From Clostridium pasteurianum DSM 525 = ATCC 6013 (lineage in GTDB: Bacteria; Bacillota; Clostridia; Clostridiales; Clostridiaceae), in the NCBI RefSeq assembly GCF_000807255.1, contig NZ_CP009268.1, positions 186,001 through 250,000 of the forward strand: a DNA stretch of 64,000 bases. The letters run 5' to 3'. Shown in pieces: positions 7,983 to 16,943 of the stretch. The first letter of the stretch is position 1. Each line of letters begins with the position of its first letter. A program made the translations under genes and the position numbers. Under the pieces are notes generated by a model, which made no database searches, was not told the DNA's origin, and saw only the letters and a list, made by a program, of their open reading frames with translations.

Positions 7983-9353
7983 ATGGAACAAACAGCTACA
8001 AATGAACACTATTTAAAAAGTGCTCCAATTACAAAATCAATTATTCATCTATCAATTCCAATGATGATTGGAATGTCTGTGGAAACAGTATACAATGTTA
8101 TTAATGTGTTTTTTATTGGATTATTACACAATACAGAAATGTTAACTGCTGTTACATTAGGTTTGCCAATTTTTACTATATTAATGGCTTTTGGAAATAT
8201 GTTTGGAGCAGGAGGTGGAACTTTTATAACACGTCTTGTAGCACAAAAAGAAATAAAAAAAGCAAAAAAAGTAGCAGGGTATACCTTCTATATAAGTATT
8301 ATAGTATCAATTTTAATTGCAATAATTGCTTCATTTACACTTACTTCTATTGTTAAGATTATGGGAGCAGATACTTTCAGTATTATTAGTTATACAAAAA
8401 AATATTCTTTAGCTATGTTTTTTGGTGGATTTTCAATTGTACTTAATTTTGCTCTTGAACAAATTGTTCGATCAGAAGGAGCTTCTAAGGAATCTATGTA
8501 TGGAATGTTTGTAAGTACGGCTTTAAGCCTTGTTTTTGATCCTATATTTATACTAGTTTTGAAATTTAACGTGGTAGGAGTAGCATTAGCAATGATTCTG
8601 GCCAATATAGGTTCATCTATCTACTATTTATACTATCTACAGAGAAAAAGTGAACACTTGAGAGGATTTATGAAGCATTTTAGTATTTCTCTTAAGGATA
8701 AGATAGAAATATATAAAATAGGAGTTTCAGAATTGCTGTTGACAATTTTTCTTATTATTACAACTCTTCTTTTAAATAATTTTTCAATCAGATATGGAGA
8801 CAATGTAGTGGCTGGCTTTGGTATAGCTTTAAGAATTGTGCAGGTACCAGAATTTCTTTCAATGGGTTTATCTCTTGGAATTATTCCTTTAATCGCATAT
8901 AATTTTTCTAATAAAAACTTTAAAAGGTTAAAAGAAGGTATTAAGTTATCAGCTTTAGGGGTTACTCTATTGTCAGGTGTTTTTGTTTGTTTAGTCTATA
9001 TTTTTAGAGATCCAGTAATTCATCTATTTTCTAATGATCCTTCCGTATTAAATGTTGGGAAACAAATTATGTTTGCTATGCTTATTTCCGCACTATTTAA
9101 TGGATTTACTGCATTGTTTACAGGCGTTTTTCAAGCTTCAGGGCAGGGGATTCCTTCTACAATTATGTCTGTTACACAAGGTGTTTTATATATTCCGGTA
9201 ATAATTATATTGCATAATTTATTTGGTTTTTATGGTGTTATCTGGTCTATGACTGTTACTGAGATTATTACTTGTATAATGGGAGTAATACTATATATTA
9301 TTTTTAATTATAAGATGAAAAAATTGCAGTTTGACAATATGTCTAATAATTAA
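7983..9353 (+). CDS. MATE-family multidrug efflux transporter
   Basis: The protein of about 456 residues has about 12 hydrophobic segments and the MATE fold's two-fold repeat, with conserved stretches such as PMMIGMSVETVYNVINVFFIGLL and FGAGGGTFITRL. It would export cationic drugs or toxins with Na+ or H+ antiport at the cell membrane. ATG 7983 is chosen over the upstream ATG 7944 because GGGGAGAGGG sits just before it, and the extra residues would be polar and unlike the family. It follows marR by about 95 bp. The spacer contains a single tagttagaag half-site resembling the MarR operator. Confidence 0.88.
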   Translation: MEQTATNEHYLKSAPITKSIIHLSIPMMIGMSVETVYNVINVFFIGLLHNTEMLTAVTLGLPIFTILMAFGNMFGAGGGTFITRLVAQKEIKKAKKVAGYTFYISIIVSILIAIIASFTLTSIVKIMGADTFSIISYTKKYSLAMFFGGFSIVLNFALEQIVRSEGASKESMYGMFVSTALSLVFDPIFILVLKFNVVGVALAMILANIGSSIYYLYYLQRKSEHLRGFMKHFSISLKDKIEIYKIGVSELLLTIFLIITTLLLNNFSIRYGDNVVAGFGIALRIVQVPEFLSMGLSLGIIPLIAYNFSNKNFKRLKEGIKLSALGVTLLSGVFVCLVYIFRDPVIHLFSNDPSVLNVGKQIMFAMLISALFNGFTALFTGVFQASGQGIPSTIMSVTQGVLYIPVIIILHNLFGFYGVIWSMTVTEIITCIMGVILYIIFNYKMKKLQFDNMSNN

Positions 9354-9496
9354 ATTTTCATATAAATCTATTTATAAAATTAAATAGATATACAAGAAAT
9401 TATTTCTATAAAAACATCAACAAATTTATAAAGTTATCTGTATATGTTATAATTTGATCAATAAAATAAACCTTTCAGGTAAAAGGAGAAATTATA

Positions 9497-9718
9497 ATGG
9501 CAGAGATTAAATATGAAATTAAAGAGAATATCGGTGTTGTATCAGAATCACCTAAGTCGTGGAAAAAAGAATTAAATATAATAAGCTGGAATGGAAAAGA
9601 GCCCAAATATGATCTTAGAGATTGGTCTCCTGAGCATGAAAAAATGGGCAAAGGTATTACGTTGACTTTGGAAGAATTGAAAAAACTTAAAGACATACTG
9701 AATGGCATGAATATATAG
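9497..9718 (+). CDS. YdbC-like PC4/p15-family small protein
   Basis: This 73-residue protein resembles the Firmicutes YdbC family, which has the PC4 transcriptional coactivator fold and binds single-stranded nucleic acid. The recognisable part is the basic middle with WNGKEPKYDLRDWSPEHEKMG and the C-terminal helix LTLEELKKLKDIL. AAAGGAG precedes the ATG by 9 bases. It stands alone between the MATE gene and the YkuK-like gene, so the context adds little. The family call comes from pattern recognition and is moderately sure. Confidence 0.7.
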   Translation: MAEIKYEIKENIGVVSESPKSWKKELNIISWNGKEPKYDLRDWSPEHEKMGKGITLTLEELKKLKDILNGMNI

Positions 9719-10075
9719 ACAAAATATATTACAAGAGCATACTCTCAAAATCCACAGAATTAATATTCAATATACTTATTTAAAGGAAAATATTAAGGTG
9801 TAAATATCATCTAAAAGGCGTAATATATACATATAGAATAAAATTAATATATGATATAGCAGAAACTGTTTTAGCGATTTAGTATTAGTATCAATTAAAA
9901 CCAATTTAGTAATTATCCATATTATATTTATTAAAGGGATGTATTTTCATAGTTTGTTACAGATAAATATGAAAAATTTGTTCTTAGGCATATGAAAGTA
10001 AATAGGTTAGAATACTGATTAGTTATTTATTTGAATGTGCCTTAACTAAAACAATATAATCAGGAGGTTGCAGTC
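9719..10075 (+). other. 357-bp intergenic stretch without a gene
   Basis: The stretch is A/T-rich with no reading frame that looks coding. Its only recognisable content is a copy of the dispersed palindromic repeat at 9984-10043 and the AGGAGG ribosome binding site of the next gene at about 10062. Confidence 0.6.
9984..10043 (+). repeat. Dispersed palindromic repeat, copy A (60 bp)
   Basis: The ends ttaggcatatgaaagtaaat and atttatttgaatgtgcctta are imperfect inverted repeats with a short centre. The outer T(T)AGGCAT/TGCCT(T)A ends are shared with copies at 13933, 63591 and, more diverged, 37612 and 47111. This is the shortest member. It could be a non-autonomous mobile element or a REP-like sequence. 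Confidence 0.65.
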
Positions 10076-10543
10076 ATGTATAGCAAGACCTTTGGTAATG
10101 TTTCCGTTAATGAAATGGTAAATTGCATAAAAGGCTTCATATTAAGTGACAAAAATTATAACTATAAAATCACTATCGGAACAGATTCGCAAAATAAAAA
10201 TATAACTAAAGTAGTAGTTGTTGTTGCAATTCACAGAGTGGGAAGAGGGGGCATTTTCTTTTATGAAATAAAGTATGTCCCAAAGATAACAAATGTAAGA
10301 CAGAAAATATATTACGAAACTGCACTAAGTCTAGAGTTAGCCTCCAAACTTTCTAAAAGCTTTAAAAGAGCACATATCAAAGAGGATATCGAAATTCACG
10401 TGGATATTGGTACTAATAAAAATGGAAAAACCTATGAATTAATTAAAGAAATTGCTGGATGGATTACAGGAGTGGGATATAAATATCAGATTAAGCCTTA
10501 CTCTTATGCAGCTTCCTGTATAGCTGACAGAATAAGTAAATGA
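10076..10543 (+). CDS. YkuK-like (DUF458) RNase H-fold protein
   Basis: This 155-residue protein matches the YkuK family, a Firmicutes group with a ribonuclease H-like fold. The strand-rich core has acidic residues placed like RNase H ligands, in ITIGTDSQN (about residue 39), YYETALSLELA (about residue 83) and IEIHVDIGTN (about residue 106). Its biological role is not established. AGGAGG lies 8-9 bases before the ATG. No operon partner is evident. A terminator-like hairpin follows at 10717. Confidence 0.75.
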   Translation: MYSKTFGNVSVNEMVNCIKGFILSDKNYNYKITIGTDSQNKNITKVVVVVAIHRVGRGGIFFYEIKYVPKITNVRQKIYYETALSLELASKLSKSFKRAHIKEDIEIHVDIGTNKNGKTYELIKEIAGWITGVGYKYQIKPYSYAASCIADRISK

Positions 10544-10592
10544 TAAAAAATCTAAATACACTTAAAGAAAAAAATGTGTTGCTATAATTGTA

Positions 10593-10648
10593 AAAAGTCA
10601 ATAGATAGGTCACGAAAAGTCATTTTTAGGTCGTGAAATGTACAAATT
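10593..10648 (+). repeat. Direct repeat flanking the XRE gene, left copy
   Basis: This sequence matches 11422-11477 over about 55 bp with few differences. Inside it, aggtcacgaaa and aggtcgtgaaa form direct repeats with a 21-bp period, the spacing seen at LytTR-type regulator sites. The same bases can also pair as CACGA/TCGTG. Confidence 0.7.
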
Positions 10649-10716
10649 TTATGAAATTATTTTATATCAAAATCATAAGTTTTTTATATTCTAATTAATA
10701 AACATATGTGTTTATT

Positions 10717-10764
10717 AAAGAGGCTGTATCATAATATGCATGTATTGTGATACAGTCTTTAGAT
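10717..10764 (+). terminator. Hairpin terminator upstream of the XRE gene
   Basis: The arms aggctgtatcataata and tgtattgtgatacagtct pair around a tgca loop and are followed by tttagattt. It probably ends transcription from the YkuK-like gene before the XRE gene. Confidence 0.65.
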
Positions 10765-10908
10765 TTAAAATCAATTTTTGAAGAATTTATTGTATAATTT
10801 AAAATTCAACCGATAGTTGAGGTTAATCAATCAATAATTTAGTGAAATATTATTAAATATGTTTTATTATTTATATTAAGTTAGAGGTGAAATACGAGAG
10901 GTGTTTAT

Positions 10909-11355
10909 ATGAAATTATCTGATAAATTAAGAGAATTAAGAAAAATAAATAAAATGTCTCAACAGCAATTAGCTAGAAAACTTAATGTTACAAATCAAGC
11001 TGTTTTCAAGTGGGAGTTAGGGAAAAGTTATCCTGATATTTTGAATCTTGTAAAACTTTCGGATATTTATAATATTTCTTTAGATGATTTAATAAAGGAG
11101 GATGTAGATTTGCAAAAAAATTTATCTAATAAAAACAAGATTAATTATTTTTACATATTTTTATGCGGCATAGTTCTTGAATGTTTAAGTTCTATAATAT
11201 CTTATTACTTAAAAGAAAATGTATTTACGAATTGGATTGTAAGAATAACTGCTTTAATTGGATTTATTTGTATTATTGTACTGCCATTAAAGATGCTTCC
11301 TAAAAAGATAAAGTATTTACTTGGTATAGAAAGATATTCAGATAAGCCTCACTAG
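10909..11355 (+). CDS. XRE-family regulator with C-terminal membrane segments
   Basis: Residues 1-65 are a Cro/CI helix-turn-helix (LRELRKINKMSQQQLARKL, NVTNQAVFKWELGKSYPDI). Residues about 80-135 hold two hydrophobic segments with a short polar loop, so the 148-residue protein is likely tethered to the membrane. Such proteins often respond to membrane stress or control a neighbouring transporter, but no partner gene is next to it. The start is supported by GAGAGGTG upstream. The gene lies between two near-identical 55-bp repeats (10593 and 11422), which may mark a small acquired unit. Confidence 0.8.
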   Translation: MKLSDKLRELRKINKMSQQQLARKLNVTNQAVFKWELGKSYPDILNLVKLSDIYNISLDDLIKEDVDLQKNLSNKNKINYFYIFLCGIVLECLSSIISYYLKENVFTNWIVRITALIGFICIIVLPLKMLPKKIKYLLGIERYSDKPH

Positions 11356-11421
11356 GATTCATAAATATAATTTTCTATACTACTTGGTATATATTTTTGG
11401 CATACTACTATAATTTTTATA

Positions 11422-11477
11422 AAAATTCAATAGATAGACCATGAAAAGTCATTTTTAGGTCATGAAATGTATAAATT
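11422..11477 (+). repeat. Direct repeat flanking the XRE gene, right copy
   Basis: This is the right-hand partner of the repeat at 10593-10648. The potential stem here is CATGA/TCATG where the left copy has CACGA/TCGTG, so pairing is kept despite the base change. The copy lies about 65 bp after the XRE stop codon. Confidence 0.7.
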
Positions 11478-11647
11478 AAAAACACCCATTATTTAAGGGA
11501 TATATTATACTGTAAATTTTATTTCTATGATGTATAGGTAAATAACAGATTTACATTAAATTATGCTAGCATTATTCACTCTATTCAGCAATATTGATAA
11601 ATATCAACAGTCAGATTGCTATAAAAAAACGAAGATTTTGAAGCTAG

Positions 11648-11676
11648 ATTGGTGTAAAAAGCATTTTTATACCAAT
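11648..11676. promoter_or_regulatory. Inverted repeat upstream of nrdD
   Basis: The arms attggtgtaaaaa and tttttataccaat are almost perfectly complementary with a 3-4 base centre. No T-run follows. It could be an operator or an mRNA hairpin of the nrdD leader. Apart from the repeat at 11422, it is the main structure in the 404-bp gap between the XRE gene and nrdD. Confidence 0.4.
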
Positions 11677-11727
11677 AGGGTAAATTGCCAAATTGCCATA
11701 AAAATTTTACTACTGTATAATATGTGA

Positions 11728-11743
11728 GTACAAGATATTGTGT
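11728..11743 (+). promoter_or_regulatory. NrdR-box-like sequence before nrdD
   Basis: The sequence gtacaagatattgtgt matches about 12 of 16 positions of the NrdR box consensus acaCwAtATaTwGtgt. It lies about 17 bp before the nrdD ATG. A second box at the usual helical spacing was not seen, so NrdR control is only suggested. Confidence 0.4.
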
Positions 11744-11759
11744 TCGGGAGGATTGAGAT

Positions 11760-13871
11760 ATGCTACATGTAGTAAAACGTGATGGTAGAGAGGTTGAGTT
11801 TAATTCTATAAAGATCAGCAATGCCATAGAGAGAGCGGCGGAAGAGATCGGATTTAGTATTAAAGTAAGTGAGGTTTTGGAGCTTACTCAGGATATTATA
11901 AAAAATCTTGAAGAGAAGAGTTTAGAGAGGGTTACCGTAGAAGAAATTCAAAATATGGTGCAGGACACTCTTTTACATAGAGGATATAATAAGATAGGAA
12001 ATGCCTATTCTAATTATAGAAGAGAGCGTACAAAGGTTAGAGATATAAAATCTGATTTAATGAAGGCTATAGCACAGATAGGTGTAGAAACAGATCGTGA
12101 TAATGCCAATGTGGGAAACAATTTTAGTTCAAAGCTGCTTAGAATAGCCAGTGAGTCAAATAAGTGGCATAACCTTGCAAAGATGCCAAAGAGGCTTGCA
12201 AAGGCTCACGAGAACGGAGATGTATACTATCATGATTTGGATAGTTACAATTTAACTGTAAACTGTTTGCATATACCTACAAAGGAAGTTTTGACTAAAG
12301 GATTTAATACGGGATATGGTAATATAAGGTCTCCAAAGAGAATAGAATCAGCAGCGGAACTTTCCTGTATTTTACTTCAATCCACTCAAAATGATATGTT
12401 TGGAGGGCAGTCTCATCCAGATTTTGATAATGATATGGGTGAGTTTGTAGAATTGACAAGGCAGGAAATCAAAAAGGAACTTATAGAATTTGGAATAGAT
12501 GAAAATAAAATAGAAGATATATGTGAAAAGAAGGTTCTAAAATCTGTGGAACAAGCTATGCAGGGGATCGTTTACAATTTAAATACTATGCACAGCAGAG
12601 CGGGCTCACAAGTACCTTTTTCATCAATAAATCTGGGTATTCCAAATAATAAGGATGCGGCTTTAGTATGCGAAGTGTTTTTAAAAGAGTATAAAAAAGG
12701 TCTTGGAAGAGGCGAGCAGCCCATTTTTCCAAATATAATATTTAGGGTTAAGGCTGGAGTTAATAGGGAACCAGGAGACCCATATTATTATCTATATAAA
12801 CTGGCTTGTGATGTGGCAGCTAAGAGAATGAATCCAACTTTTATGAATATTGATGCTACTTTTAACAAAAAATATTATGATATGGGGGTTGTACCTGCAA
12901 CTATGGGTTGTAGAACCTATGTATGCTCCAATATAAATGGAGAACCAGGAACAAAGGGTAGAGGAAATATAGCACCAACAACTATAAACTTACCTAGGAT
13001 AGGTATAATAGCTAAAGGAAATATAGATAAATTTTTCTCTGCACTGGATATTAGACTAGAACTTGCAAAAGACAGCCTTATTGAGAGATATAATGTACTT
13101 AAGCATTTAAGAACAAAGGATCTGCCTTTTGTTGTGGGGCAGGGATTAATGAAGGGATCAGAAAATTTATCTCCAGAGGATTCCATTGAACCTGTACTTA
13201 AGCAGGGTACTTGGGGAATTGGTTTTATAGGTCTTGCAGAAACTTTAATAGCTTTAACTGGTAAACATCATGGTGAAGATGAAAAATCAAGAGAACTTGG
13301 TGTGAAAATTATAAAGTACATAAGAGATTATACAGACAAATTGACCAAGGAAACAAAGCTTAACTGGAGCTGTTATGCTACTCCAGCAGAGGGATTGAGT
13401 GGTAAATTTATACCAAAGGATAGAAAAGTATTTGGTGTGATACCGAGAGTTACAGATAAAGATTATTATACAAACAGTTATCACATTCCTGTAGGTTATA
13501 ATATATCCATAAAAGATAAAATAGATATAGAAGCTCCTTATCATGAATTGTGCAATGGAGGACATATAAGTTATATAGAGCTTGATAATTACCCAGATGG
13601 GGATACTATTAAGGATATAATAGATTATGCCTATAAAAACACAAATATAAGTTATATGGGAATTAATTTTCACATAAGATATTGTAAGAAATGTGGGACT
13701 TATCTCTACAATGGAGAGCAGCAGTGCACAGCATGTGGGAGTCATGATATACAGGGAGTATCAAGAGTTACCGGTTATCTAAGTCTTGATGAAAGATTCG
13801 GAAAAGGTAAATACGAGGAAAGAGCAGATAGAGTTTCTCAAGAAAATGGAAGCTACGTTTATAATATTTAG
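11760..13871 (+). CDS. nrdD: Anaerobic ribonucleoside-triphosphate reductase, large subunit
   Basis: This class III reductase makes dNTPs from NTPs without oxygen, using a glycyl radical. Residues about 1-90 are an ATP-cone allosteric domain (VVKRDGREVEFNSIKISNAI). The catalytic barrel includes GCRTYVCSNINGEPGTKGRGN. Near the C-terminus are the four zinc cysteines (CKKCGTYL, CTACGS) and the glycyl radical site RVTGYLS. The length of 703 residues is normal. The start is supported by GGGAGGA 8 bases upstream. The activase gene nrdG lies about 300 bp downstream, separated by a palindromic repeat. Confidence 0.97.
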   Translation: MLHVVKRDGREVEFNSIKISNAIERAAEEIGFSIKVSEVLELTQDIIKNLEEKSLERVTVEEIQNMVQDTLLHRGYNKIGNAYSNYRRERTKVRDIKSDLMKAIAQIGVETDRDNANVGNNFSSKLLRIASESNKWHNLAKMPKRLAKAHENGDVYYHDLDSYNLTVNCLHIPTKEVLTKGFNTGYGNIRSPKRIESAAELSCILLQSTQNDMFGGQSHPDFDNDMGEFVELTRQEIKKELIEFGIDENKIEDICEKKVLKSVEQAMQGIVYNLNTMHSRAGSQVPFSSINLGIPNNKDAALVCEVFLKEYKKGLGRGEQPIFPNIIFRVKAGVNREPGDPYYYLYKLACDVAAKRMNPTFMNIDATFNKKYYDMGVVPATMGCRTYVCSNINGEPGTKGRGNIAPTTINLPRIGIIAKGNIDKFFSALDIRLELAKDSLIERYNVLKHLRTKDLPFVVGQGLMKGSENLSPEDSIEPVLKQGTWGIGFIGLAETLIALTGKHHGEDEKSRELGVKIIKYIRDYTDKLTKETKLNWSCYATPAEGLSGKFIPKDRKVFGVIPRVTDKDYYTNSYHIPVGYNISIKDKIDIEAPYHELCNGGHISYIELDNYPDGDTIKDIIDYAYKNTNISYMGINFHIRYCKKCGTYLYNGEQQCTACGSHDIQGVSRVTGYLSLDERFGKGKYEERADRVSQENGSYVYNI

Positions 13872-13932
13872 AGTTTATTTTATAGGATTTGTTAAATAAA
13901 TAACTTTATATGCAATAATTTTTGAAGCTGAA

Positions 13933-14095
13933 TAAGGCATCTTCAAAAAATAACTAAGTCAGTATGCTAGCCTATTTTAAATCCTACTGCGTCAACAGAA
14001 CCCTCTGATAGTCCAACTATCATCAGAACCTGTTTCCTTGTTGGATTCAAAATATTCGTCGCACCTTTGACTTGTTATTTATTTTCAGATGCCTA
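13933..14095 (+). repeat. Dispersed palindromic repeat, copy B (163 bp)
   Basis: The terminal arms are about 28 bp (left aaggcatcttcaaaaaataa, right ttatttattttcagatgcct) and about 80% complementary, each ending in an inner TGACTT/AAGTCA. The interior holds a smaller hairpin (tgatagt-cca-actatca). The element sits between nrdD and nrdG and separates two genes that usually form one operon. Confidence 0.75.
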
Positions 14096-14167
14096 AAAAC
14101 AAACTCAGTTATAGTATATGTTCTAATTAAGTAAGATTAATTGATATATGTAGAAGGTGAGAGTTTT

Positions 14168-14680
14168 ATGGAGGATAGAAAAATTAGGTTGGCAGGAATG
14201 ATTTATGAGAGCCTCAGTAATGGCCCAGGACTTAGAAGAGTTCTTTTTTCACAGGGATGCAGACATAAATGCAAAAATTGTTTTAACCCTCATACTCATT
14301 CCTTTACTGGAGGAGAGCTTATGGATATGGATGAAATTATAGTAGATATAGTAAGTAATCCTATGATTAAAGGTGTAACCTTTAGCGGAGGAGATCCCCT
14401 AGAACAAGCAGAAAAGTTTTCCTATATTGCTAAGAAGGTAAGAGAAAAGGGAAAGAGTGTTTGGATATACACTGGATATACTTTTGAAGAAATATTAAGT
14501 AAAATTAGTGAAAACAAAGGCTGGGAGAAACTTCTCAATTATACAGATGTACTTGTAGATGGTAAATTTGATACAAATAAAAAAGATGAAAAACTAAAAT
14601 TTCGAGGATCTGCAAATCAAAGAATTATCGATATAAGGAAAAGTTTAAATACAAAGGAAATCTATACTATTAATTGCTGA
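14168..14680 (+). CDS. nrdG: Anaerobic ribonucleotide reductase activating protein
   Basis: NrdG is a small radical SAM enzyme that installs the glycyl radical on NrdD. The cluster motif CRHKCKNC (CxxxCxxC) lies near residue 31, followed by the FSGGDPL S-adenosylmethionine-binding segment. The 170-residue length from ATG 14168 fits the family. This start has GAAGGTGAG 7 bases upstream, which makes the earlier ATG 14141 unlikely. The gene follows nrdD in the same direction but with a repeat element between them, so it may need its own promoter. Confidence 0.95.
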   Translation: MEDRKIRLAGMIYESLSNGPGLRRVLFSQGCRHKCKNCFNPHTHSFTGGELMDMDEIIVDIVSNPMIKGVTFSGGDPLEQAEKFSYIAKKVREKGKSVWIYTGYTFEEILSKISENKGWEKLLNYTDVLVDGKFDTNKKDEKLKFRGSANQRIIDIRKSLNTKEIYTINC

Positions 14681-14723
14681 TATAGAATTAAGGATATTCT
14701 GTGTTATAATTATTAGTAGGATT

Positions 14724-14772
14724 ATAAGGTATATGGATTATATAAAATTAAATCCATGTACCTTATTTTTAT
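14724..14772. terminator. Bidirectional terminator between nrdG and the MBL-fold gene
   Basis: The arms aaggtatatggat and atccatgtacctt pair around an A/T loop, followed by a T-run on the + strand. The two flanking genes converge here. Confidence 0.8.
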
Positions 14773-14785
14773 AGTTAAAGTTTAC

Positions 14786-15430
14786 TTATATAGTAAGTAT
14801 TTTAACTTCATTAAGTCCCTGGAGCTTTTTATGAAAATGTATTGTACTACTGTTAATTCTTTCACCGCTTTTCATAGCTCTGATAAAATTTTCTACACCA
14901 TCCAGAGGAAGAGTTAATATTGAGGTTTTATAATGCATAGGTATAATTATACTGCTATTGATTTTATGGCAAAGTTTTTCAGCTTCCTTACCATCAATGG
15001 TAAAGTTGCCCCCTACTGGTATCAGTAATATATCTATAGGTCCAAGGGCAGTAATTTCATCGTCATTTAAAATATAACCAATATCCCCAAGGTGGCATAG
15101 TCTATAGCTGTCTACTTCAAATGTAAATATGGTATTTTTACCTCTTACTGCCCCTTGCTGTTTGTCGTGATAGGAATTAAAGCCTATAATATTTAAATTA
15201 TCAAAATTATAAGTGCCAGATTCCTTTATAATACTAGGGTTTCCCTTTATTTCATCAATATAGCTGTGATCAAAATGAGAATGGCTTATGGTTACAAAAT
15301 CAGCATTACCTTTGTATGTATCATAGCCAACTTGATTATTAAAGGGATCAGTTAAAATTAATCTGTTTTTTGAGTCTTTTATTAAAAAACTGGAGTGACC
15401 GAGCCATGTTAATTCCAAAATACAATTCAT
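14786..15430 (-). CDS. Metallo-beta-lactamase-fold hydrolase (UPF0173-like)
   Basis: This 214-residue protein begins with ELTWLGHSSFLI and carries the metal-binding motif SHSHFDHSY (about residues 49-57). Further metal-ligand candidates are CHLGDIG (about residue 112) and IIPMHYKT (about residue 163). These fit the L-ascorbate-6-phosphate-lactonase/UPF0173 branch of the fold, which act as hydrolases of unknown substrate. GAAGGAG precedes the ATG on the minus strand. It is transcribed alone, convergent with nrdG. Confidence 0.82.
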   Translation of the reverse strand: MNCILELTWLGHSSFLIKDSKNRLILTDPFNNQVGYDTYKGNADFVTISHSHFDHSYIDEIKGNPSIIKESGTYNFDNLNIIGFNSYHDKQQGAVRGKNTIFTFEVDSYRLCHLGDIGYILNDDEITALGPIDILLIPVGGNFTIDGKEAEKLCHKINSSIIIPMHYKTSILTLPLDGVENFIRAMKSGERINSSTIHFHKKLQGLNEVKILTI

Positions 15431-15573
15431 CTCCTTCAGAAATAAAAATTATTTGCCAAATTAACTACTTATATTTATTATAATACTATATTCATTTTAT
15501 ATTTGCATAAAACCAAGTATTTTGTTTATATAAATTTCAACATATAAAAACATAAAATCAAGGGAGATTATAT

Positions 15574-16515
15574 ATGAAAAAAATTTTTTATGTTAACATT
15601 TTTTTTCTCGTTTTAGTATTGATACAAATTTGTGGTGGATATGCATTAAATCCTATTATAAAATCATTACATTTGAATCTAGGTAGTGTTCTGATTTTAA
15701 CACAGATACTATTTTTAATAATTCCTGTAATAATTTATCTAGTAGTAACAAGACAATCACCAGTAAAAGCTCTTAGGATAAAACCTCTGAAAATAGGAGA
15801 TTTATCATTAGTGATACTTATAGGCTTTTTAGTAATACCTATCGCTTCTTTTTTAGGGCTTATAACAAACCTGGTATTTCACAATAATGTGGGAGATGTA
15901 TTGAGTAAGATGAGCAGTTTGCCTCTTGGATTTATGATTGTAGTGGTAGCTCTAACTCCAGCTGTATGCGAGGAGATTACCATGAGAGGTGCTGTATTAT
16001 CAGGATATAGGAAAATAGGTGTTCATAAGGCGGCAGTTATAACTGGTCTGCTATTTGGAATACTTCATCTAAATCCATCTCAATTTCTATATACCTTTGT
16101 CCTTGGAATAATACTGGCATATATGGTGAATGCAACGGGTTCTATTTTTTCTTCTATGATATGCCATTTTGTATTTAATGGATTCAACGTAATATCAGCC
16201 TGGAGAACTTTAAGAAATGGAGTAAAGCCTCCGGACATAACAACTCTTGATCCTAATTTACGAAATTCCATGTTTATTACTCTATTTATAGCTTCTATTA
16301 TAAGTGTTGTAATTATAATTGCCATAATAAGAAAGCTTAAGAAAAACAATATGGGAAGTGTAGCTTCAGAGGATAGTAGAAATGATAATCTTTATGGCAG
16401 CAGCAGAGAAAGTTCAGAAGGTGTTTCAATAAACCCTGTAACAGCTTATTCGCCTATTATAGTAAGTGCAATTATATATTGTATATTCATATTTAATAAT
16501 TATGTAAAGTTATAA
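15574..16515 (+). CDS. CPBP-family intramembrane metalloprotease
   Basis: This membrane protein of about 313 residues has about eight hydrophobic segments. The CPBP motifs are CEEITMRG (EExxxR-type, about residue 133), the FGILHLNP histidine motif (about residue 162) and a third motif FVFNGFN (about residue 205). The family includes CAAX-type proteases and putative bacteriocin-immunity proteins; the substrate here is unknown. GGGAG lies before the ATG. A second, divergent CPBP gene occurs at 22722 beside the bacteriocin-like island. Confidence 0.85.
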   Translation: MKKIFYVNIFFLVLVLIQICGGYALNPIIKSLHLNLGSVLILTQILFLIIPVIIYLVVTRQSPVKALRIKPLKIGDLSLVILIGFLVIPIASFLGLITNLVFHNNVGDVLSKMSSLPLGFMIVVVALTPAVCEEITMRGAVLSGYRKIGVHKAAVITGLLFGILHLNPSQFLYTFVLGIILAYMVNATGSIFSSMICHFVFNGFNVISAWRTLRNGVKPPDITTLDPNLRNSMFITLFIASIISVVIIIAIIRKLKKNNMGSVASEDSRNDNLYGSSRESSEGVSINPVTAYSPIIVSAIIYCIFIFNNYVKL

Positions 16516-16526
16516 AGTTTTCATAA

Positions 16527-16555
16527 TTGACAAAATATTTATTGTAGAATATAAT
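16527..16555 (+). promoter_or_regulatory. Sigma-A promoter of the ileS T-box transcript
   Basis: A perfect TTGACA (16527-16532) and a perfect TATAAT (16550-16555) are separated by 17 bp, just upstream of the T-box stem I. Confidence 0.8.
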
Positions 16556-16594
16556 TTATTAATATGGAATAATTGAAAAGTTAATTTGATATAA

Positions 16595-16822
16595 AGGCTT
16601 TGATCAGGAAGAGTACTTAATTTTTATACTTAAAGAGAGTGGGAGTTGCTGTGAGCCCATAGTAGATACTTAGGGAAAATCACCTGTGAGCTGAGGACTG
16701 AAATTGAAAGTAAGTCTGTCCGTGTTATACGTTAAAATATAGGGTATGATTGTACCTGAATTTTACTATTTAGGTGGTATAGCGAATTAACTTCGTCCTA
16801 TTGCGGATGAAGTTTTTTTATT
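16595..16822 (+). promoter_or_regulatory. T-box riboswitch controlling ileS
   Basis: The leader contains aggaagagta (stem I base), agagagtgggag (distal stem I), the specifier gaaaATCacc with ATC (Ile) at 16679-16681, the variant T-box taggtggtatagcga at 16771-16785, and a terminator (aacttcgtcc/ggatgaagtt plus a T-run) ending near 16820. Uncharged tRNA(Ile) would stabilise the antiterminator and switch on ileS. Confidence 0.93.
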
Positions 16823-16943
16823 CTATAAGGATTTATTTTATCAGCAATACTTTAGAATTTTAAAAAGTTGTTAATAATCTAAATATAATTTAGTTGTAAT
16901 TTATACTAATTCATATAAAGTCATTGGAAGGGAGTTCTATATT

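Noticed and set aside
13287-13745. Long minus-strand open frame inside nrdD
   Set aside because: It is the shadow of a strongly conserved gene; the predicted protein has no family features and no ribosome binding site was sought or needed.
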